From Cytobacillus firmus DS1 (lineage in GTDB: Bacteria > Bacillota > Bacilli > Bacillales > Cytobacillaceae): 64,000 bases of DNA. Positions 60,617-64,000 of this stretch are shown here, piece after piece. The position numbers and the translations under genes were made by a program. Location of the stretch: NCBI RefSeq assembly GCF_000565285.1, contig NZ_APVL01000007.1, positions 1 to 64,000 of the forward strand, given 5' to 3'. The notes under the pieces were generated by a model, which was not told the DNA's origin, did no database searches, and saw only the letters and a program-made list of their open reading frames with translations. The number at the start of each line of letters is the position of its first letter. The first letter of the stretch is position 1.

Positions 60617-61692
60617 ATGTTAAAAACTATCTATGCTGTTCCTTGATTCCAATCCTCCTGGCAGGCTGTACTCCAAGTCCTAAGGTTCTGGAGGATATTC
60701 AATTAGTGCAGACCATTGGCTATGATTATGTCAATGGTGAGGAATTTGAAGGAACAGCAGGCTCCTCCAATATACCACCAGGTGAACAGTCACTGCCGGT
60801 AAACGAGGTCTTTACCGCAACAGGGAAGACAAGTAAGCGGATCAGGCAAAAGATTCAGGCGGAATCCGCAAGGCCTATAGTTGTCGGAAGGGTGGGACTG
60901 GTCATTTTCAACCAGGAACTCGCTGAGAACGGCATTGAAATTCAAATAGACAGCCTGCAGAGAAACCCCAGCATTGGCAGGAAATTGCTGCTGGTTGTAT
61001 CAAAGGAGAAGGCGAAAGACATCATTGATTCTAATTACTCGCAGAGTGATTCTGTATCACAGTATTTAATTGATGTGGTTGAACAGAACCTTGAGCAGAC
61101 TATTCCTAAGGTAAATTTACACCGCTTTCTTGTCCACTATTACAGCAAAGATGCCGACCCTTTTTTACCTTTAATAGAGAAACAGGGGAAGCACTTGAAA
61201 GTAAGCGGCCTGGGAATTTTTAAAGACAATAAGCTTGTTGATACAATCAGCTTTGGTGACGCCTATATCTTTAAGATACTTTATGAAAAATTCCGGCGGG
61301 GACAATTTGAAGTGGAGCTTAGCGGCGGAGAAGATGTAAGTCTTGAAAACCTGTCATCAAAACCTAAAATAATGGTGGACAAGAGAAATGGGAAATATAC
61401 AGCCGCCTTTAAGGTAAAAGTTAGCGGCAGAGCGATGGAAGGAGTTGATTTAGATCTTACAGACAAGAAAACGATTGAGAGAATTGAAAAAGCAGTGGAA
61501 AGAGAAATAACTGAGAGAGCAGAGAAAATGGTCAAGAGGTTTCAGGAATTGAACACAGATCCCCTCCGCATCGGTGAAAAGGCCAGGCAGCGCTCCGATT
61601 TTAATCGGAAGGAATGGAAAGAGCAGTATAGTCAAATGGAAATTAAGATTGAAGCAGATGTGAATGCTGTTCAATCAGGGATAATAGAGTAA
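60613..61692 (+). CDS. gerKC: Ger(x)C family germination lipoprotein
   Basis: This lipoprotein of 359 residues has a signal peptide ending ILLAGC (Cys21) and the Ger(x)C beginning VLEDIQLVQTIGYDYV, then domains I to III, with the ISFGDAYIFKIL segment in the middle. It is anchored outside the inner spore membrane and completes the receptor. ATG 60613 overlaps the previous stop (ATGA) with AAGGTGA upstream. A terminator follows at 61715. Confidence 0.9.
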   Translation: MNVKNYLCCSLIPILLAGCTPSPKVLEDIQLVQTIGYDYVNGEEFEGTAGSSNIPPGEQSLPVNEVFTATGKTSKRIRQKIQAESARPIVVGRVGLVIFNQELAENGIEIQIDSLQRNPSIGRKLLLVVSKEKAKDIIDSNYSQSDSVSQYLIDVVEQNLEQTIPKVNLHRFLVHYYSKDADPFLPLIEKQGKHLKVSGLGIFKDNKLVDTISFGDAYIFKILYEKFRRGQFEVELSGGEDVSLENLSSKPKIMVDKRNGKYTAAFKVKVSGRAMEGVDLDLTDKKTIERIEKAVEREITERAEKMVKRFQELNTDPLRIGEKARQRSDFNRKEWKEQYSQMEIKIEADVNAVQSGIIE

Positions 61693-61714
61693 TCCTGTAA
61701 ATGATATGTAACTT

Positions 61715-61741
61715 GGCATCCGTTAAGGGTGTCATTTTTTA
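61715..61741 (+). terminator. Rho-independent terminator of germination operon
   Basis: GGCATCC (61715-61721) pairs with GGGTGTC (61727-61733) with two G-T pairs and a 5-base loop, followed by a run of six T. Confidence 0.75.
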
Positions 61742-61866
61742 TTATAAAATTTTCAGAATTATTATTGTTTTCCGAAGAGTGATGTGGTAGTTTAATAAAA
61801 ACGAAGTTAATACTTCAAAAATCTATTTAATACAGCTCAAACTTCATATGTGTAAGGTGATCCTAA

Positions 61867-62724
61867 ATGATATTAAAAGAAACAATAGAAAAAGAGTTTT
61901 CTAACCTGTCCAAAGGCCAGCAAAAGGCTGCGAAGTATTTGCTCGACCATCCTAAGGATTTTGCCGTAAAGTCAGCGGGTGAGATTGGCAAGAAGATTGG
62001 GATCAGTGAAACGACAGTTATTCGATTTTGTTATTCCATTCAGCTTTCCGGCTATTCGGAGCTTCAGAAGACGGTAAGAGAACAGCTATTGAAGGCAAAT
62101 AGCACACTTGGTCAATATTTTACCAGCAAGGTGGAACTGGCCAAAAAGCCGGAGTTCCTTGCGAGTGTTATGGAAAAGGATTGTCTCCATATCAGGGAAA
62201 CGATTCAGAATATAAGTCAGGACGATTTTGATGTTTTAGTAGAGCGTTTGATCAAAACGAGAAAAATATATGTGACAGGTTTGCGGTCTTCCTTTGCGGC
62301 AGCAAGCTGGCTTTCTTTTACTCTTGGTGTTGTAAGGGGCAATGCGAAGCTGATCCGGCCGGATACGGATGATCTGCTCTTGACGGTCACCGAAATGGAT
62401 AAAGATGCAACATTTATTGCCATTTCATTCGACCGCTACATGAAAGATACGATTAAAATGGCGGAACTGGCGAAGAAGCAGGGAGCTTTTGTAATTGGCA
62501 TAACCGATTCAGCGATCGCGCCAATTAAGGAGCATGCCGATTTGCTTTTTCAAATTCATTCTTCCGAAAAATCGACGATTGATGCGGCACCCGCCCTATT
62601 TTCCTTTCTGAATGCGGTGATTGCGGGGGTGTCCATACAAGATCAGGAACGATTTCAAACAAGAAAAGAACAATATGAAAAGCTGGAAAGTGAACATTTT
62701 TTTATTCAGCCGGGAGGGAAGTAG
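61867..62724 (+). CDS. MurR/RpiR family transcriptional regulator
   Basis: The 285-residue regulator has an N-terminal RpiR helix-turn-helix (about 1-77, with KSAGEIGKKIGISETTVIRF) and a SIS domain (about 110-240, with VTGLRSSFAAASWLSF) that usually binds a sugar phosphate or amino sugar. It starts the last operon of the window, two bases before the M20 peptidase. It may control the degradation genes downstream, with a ligand that could be an acylated amino compound. Confidence 0.87.
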   Translation: MILKETIEKEFSNLSKGQQKAAKYLLDHPKDFAVKSAGEIGKKIGISETTVIRFCYSIQLSGYSELQKTVREQLLKANSTLGQYFTSKVELAKKPEFLASVMEKDCLHIRETIQNISQDDFDVLVERLIKTRKIYVTGLRSSFAAASWLSFTLGVVRGNAKLIRPDTDDLLLTVTEMDKDATFIAISFDRYMKDTIKMAELAKKQGAFVIGITDSAIAPIKEHADLLFQIHSSEKSTIDAAPALFSFLNAVIAGVSIQDQERFQTRKEQYEKLESEHFFIQPGGK

Positions 62725-62726
62725 GA

Positions 62727-63854
62727 TTGAAGGACATGATTGAAGAGCTAAAACCCGCATTAGAGATGGTATTTACTCATTTGCACGAAAATCCGGAAGT
62801 GAGCTGGAGGGAATATAAGACAACCGAGTTCCTGCAGAAATTCCTGGAATGCCGGGGGTTTCAGGTTCAGCTGTTTGGGGATTGCACCGGCCTGGTTGTT
62901 GAAGTGGGGGAAGGGAGTCCGTGTGTCGCGCTGAGAGCGGATATGGACGCACTTTGGCAGGAAGTGGACGGCAAATTTCAGGCGAATCATTCCTGCGGCC
63001 ATGATGCCCATATGACAATCGGGGTCGGGGCGATGCTGCTGCTTCAAAAGGCGGGATTTCCCAAGAAAGGCAAGCTGAAATTCATCTTCCAGCCGGCTGA
63101 AGAAAAGGGCACCGGAGCTCTGAAAATGATTGAGCATGGCGTGCTGGATAATGTGAATTACCTGTATGGTGTACATCTTAGACCCATCCAGGAAATAAGA
63201 GACGGGGAAGCATCTGCAGCCATTTATCATGGTGCTGCAAGATTTCTGACCGGGGAAATTATCGGGGAAGACGCCCATGGCGCCCGCCCGCATCTTGGCC
63301 AGAATGCCATTGAGATTGGCGCTTCTTTTATTCATGAAATCAAAAATATTCATTTGGACCCTATGGTTCCGCATACGGCTAAGATGACCAGGTTCCATGC
63401 AGGCAGTGACTCAGGCAATATCATACCAGGAAAAGCATCCTTCAGTTTAGACCTGAGAGCTCAAACAAATGAAGTGATAAACGCATTGTCTGAAAAAATT
63501 GAAACGATCACGGAGTATTTATCCAAGCTCTACGGAGTCAAAATTACACTGGAGACGAAAGCGAATGTGGCAGCAGCTGAAGTAGATGATGAAGCCCAGC
63601 ATTTTCTTGAGAAGGCCATAATTGATGTACTGGGAGCCGGCCAATTACGGGAGCCAATTGTGACTTCGGGCGGGGAAGACTTCCATTTTTATACCCTCAA
63701 AAAGCCGAATATTAAAGCCACGATGCTAGGATTGGGCTGTGATTTGCAGCCTGGGCTTCATCATCCGGACATGACGTTTAATCGGGAAGCCATTTACTCA
63801 GGAGTAGAAATACTGGCCAGGGCGGTAATGGCCACTTTGGTAAAGGAGGAGTGA
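62727..63854 (+). CDS. M20 family amidohydrolase/peptidase
   Basis: The 375-residue metallopeptidase resembles N-acyl-amino-acid amidohydrolases. It shows LRADMDAL, the metal-site stretch HSCGHDAHM with the conserved Cys, EEKGTGA with a catalytic Glu, and VTSGGEDFHFY near the C-terminus. A dimerisation domain spans about 175-290. TTG 62727 is the formal start; GGGAGG lies nine bases upstream, with ATG 62736 as an alternative. It is co-transcribed with RpiR and a GNAT-like gene. Confidence 0.88.
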   Translation: MKDMIEELKPALEMVFTHLHENPEVSWREYKTTEFLQKFLECRGFQVQLFGDCTGLVVEVGEGSPCVALRADMDALWQEVDGKFQANHSCGHDAHMTIGVGAMLLLQKAGFPKKGKLKFIFQPAEEKGTGALKMIEHGVLDNVNYLYGVHLRPIQEIRDGEASAAIYHGAARFLTGEIIGEDAHGARPHLGQNAIEIGASFIHEIKNIHLDPMVPHTAKMTRFHAGSDSGNIIPGKASFSLDLRAQTNEVINALSEKIETITEYLSKLYGVKITLETKANVAAAEVDDEAQHFLEKAIIDVLGAGQLREPIVTSGGEDFHFYTLKKPNIKATMLGLGCDLQPGLHHPDMTFNREAIYSGVEILARAVMATLVKEE

Positions 63855-63856
63855 AG

Positions 63857-64000
63857 ATGGCAGCTGTGACAATCGATTTGCGGATATTAAAGACAGCGTC
63901 CGATATGAATCTTATTCAAAAACTGGAGGAGACAATCTGGAGCATGGCACCCCTGCCGGTTCATCAAACCATTACAGCTGCCCAGAACGGCGGGCTTCTC
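63857..64000 (+). CDS. GNAT-like (COG3375-type) protein, 5' part only
   Basis: The first 48 codons are present. ATG 63857 follows AAAGGAGGAG closely, two bases after the peptidase stop. The residues LEETIWSMAPLPVHQTITAA with NGG following recall the N-terminus of COG3375-type acetyltransferase-like proteins, where IW, HQT and NGG are conserved. The rest lies beyond the window, so the identification is provisional. Confidence 0.6.
   Translation, partial: MAAVTIDLRILKTASDMNLIQKLEETIWSMAPLPVHQTITAAQNGGLL

Noticed and set aside
1-64000. tRNA, rRNA, CRISPR arrays, prophage or transposase genes
   Set aside because: None was recognised on reading either strand; a covariance-model scan was not possible here.

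Overview
The window looks like a chromosomal stretch from a low-to-moderate GC, endospore-forming, pigmented member of the Bacillaceae (Bacillus/Cytobacillus-like; genus inferred from gene content only). The evidence is strong AGGAGG-type ribosome binding sites with many GTG/TTG starts, a ComK family gene, two GerAB-type germination loci, a CcpA cre site, a PTS sucrose operon, and a C30 carotenoid (diapophytoene) locus of the kind known from orange and pink Bacillus.

Layout. 1-1128: tail of a gene cut by the window edge and a decayed region holding the C-terminal remnant of a larger protein. 1129-10814: a PucR-type regulator followed by a catabolic cluster (two metal-dependent amidohydrolases, an SSS symporter, an M24 pita-bread protein with substituted metal ligands, a DUF2294-like protein, a Nif3-like metalloprotein and a nucleoside-recognition membrane protein). 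10825-14461: two lipoproteins, a methyltransferase and a small Cys-rich peptide gene whose ribosome binding site can be paired away. 14681-19849: sucrose regulon (LacI repressor, EIIBC, sucrose-6-P hydrolase, fructokinase) with three identical 12-bp operators and a cre site. 20092-24794: fasciclin protein, a pair of overlapping DGQHR/DndB-like genes behind a perfect FNR/CRP-type palindrome, a ComK homologue and an unrecognised protein. 25025-30845: heme o synthase, PadR/HAAS pair, ArsR/AHSA1-type pair, and a Rieske protein with a long C-terminal extension. 31204-35253: an XRE-led operon whose two membrane genes carry an amber codon and an A9 frameshift, an orphan germination permease, and a two-gene membrane locus that lacks a normal start codon.

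35633-43907 is the carotenoid locus. A rightward operon (two CrtN-type flavoenzymes and CrtM) and a leftward operon (CruF-like protein, acyltransferase, glycosyltransferase, CrtP-type oxidase) lie tail to tail. Each is preceded by three TTGTAyA repeats exactly 11 bp apart, a pattern that suggests shared control by a CarH/LitR-type light sensor encoded elsewhere. Together the genes would make an acylated glycosyl C30 carotenoid. Intergenic repeats flank the rightward operon.

44227-52827: small membrane proteins, DUF2975/XRE pair, DUF817, two YibE/F proteins, and a TetR-ABC exporter unit interrupted by a repeat. 52937-57814: a sigma-54 activator divergent from a sigma-54 promoter that drives a YfcC-type carrier and isoaspartyl dipeptidase. 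57965-61692: a GerA-type germinant receptor operon whose apparent sigma-G promoter sits inside the terminator hairpin of the upstream operon. 61867-64000: an RpiR regulator, an M20 peptidase and the start of a GNAT-like protein.
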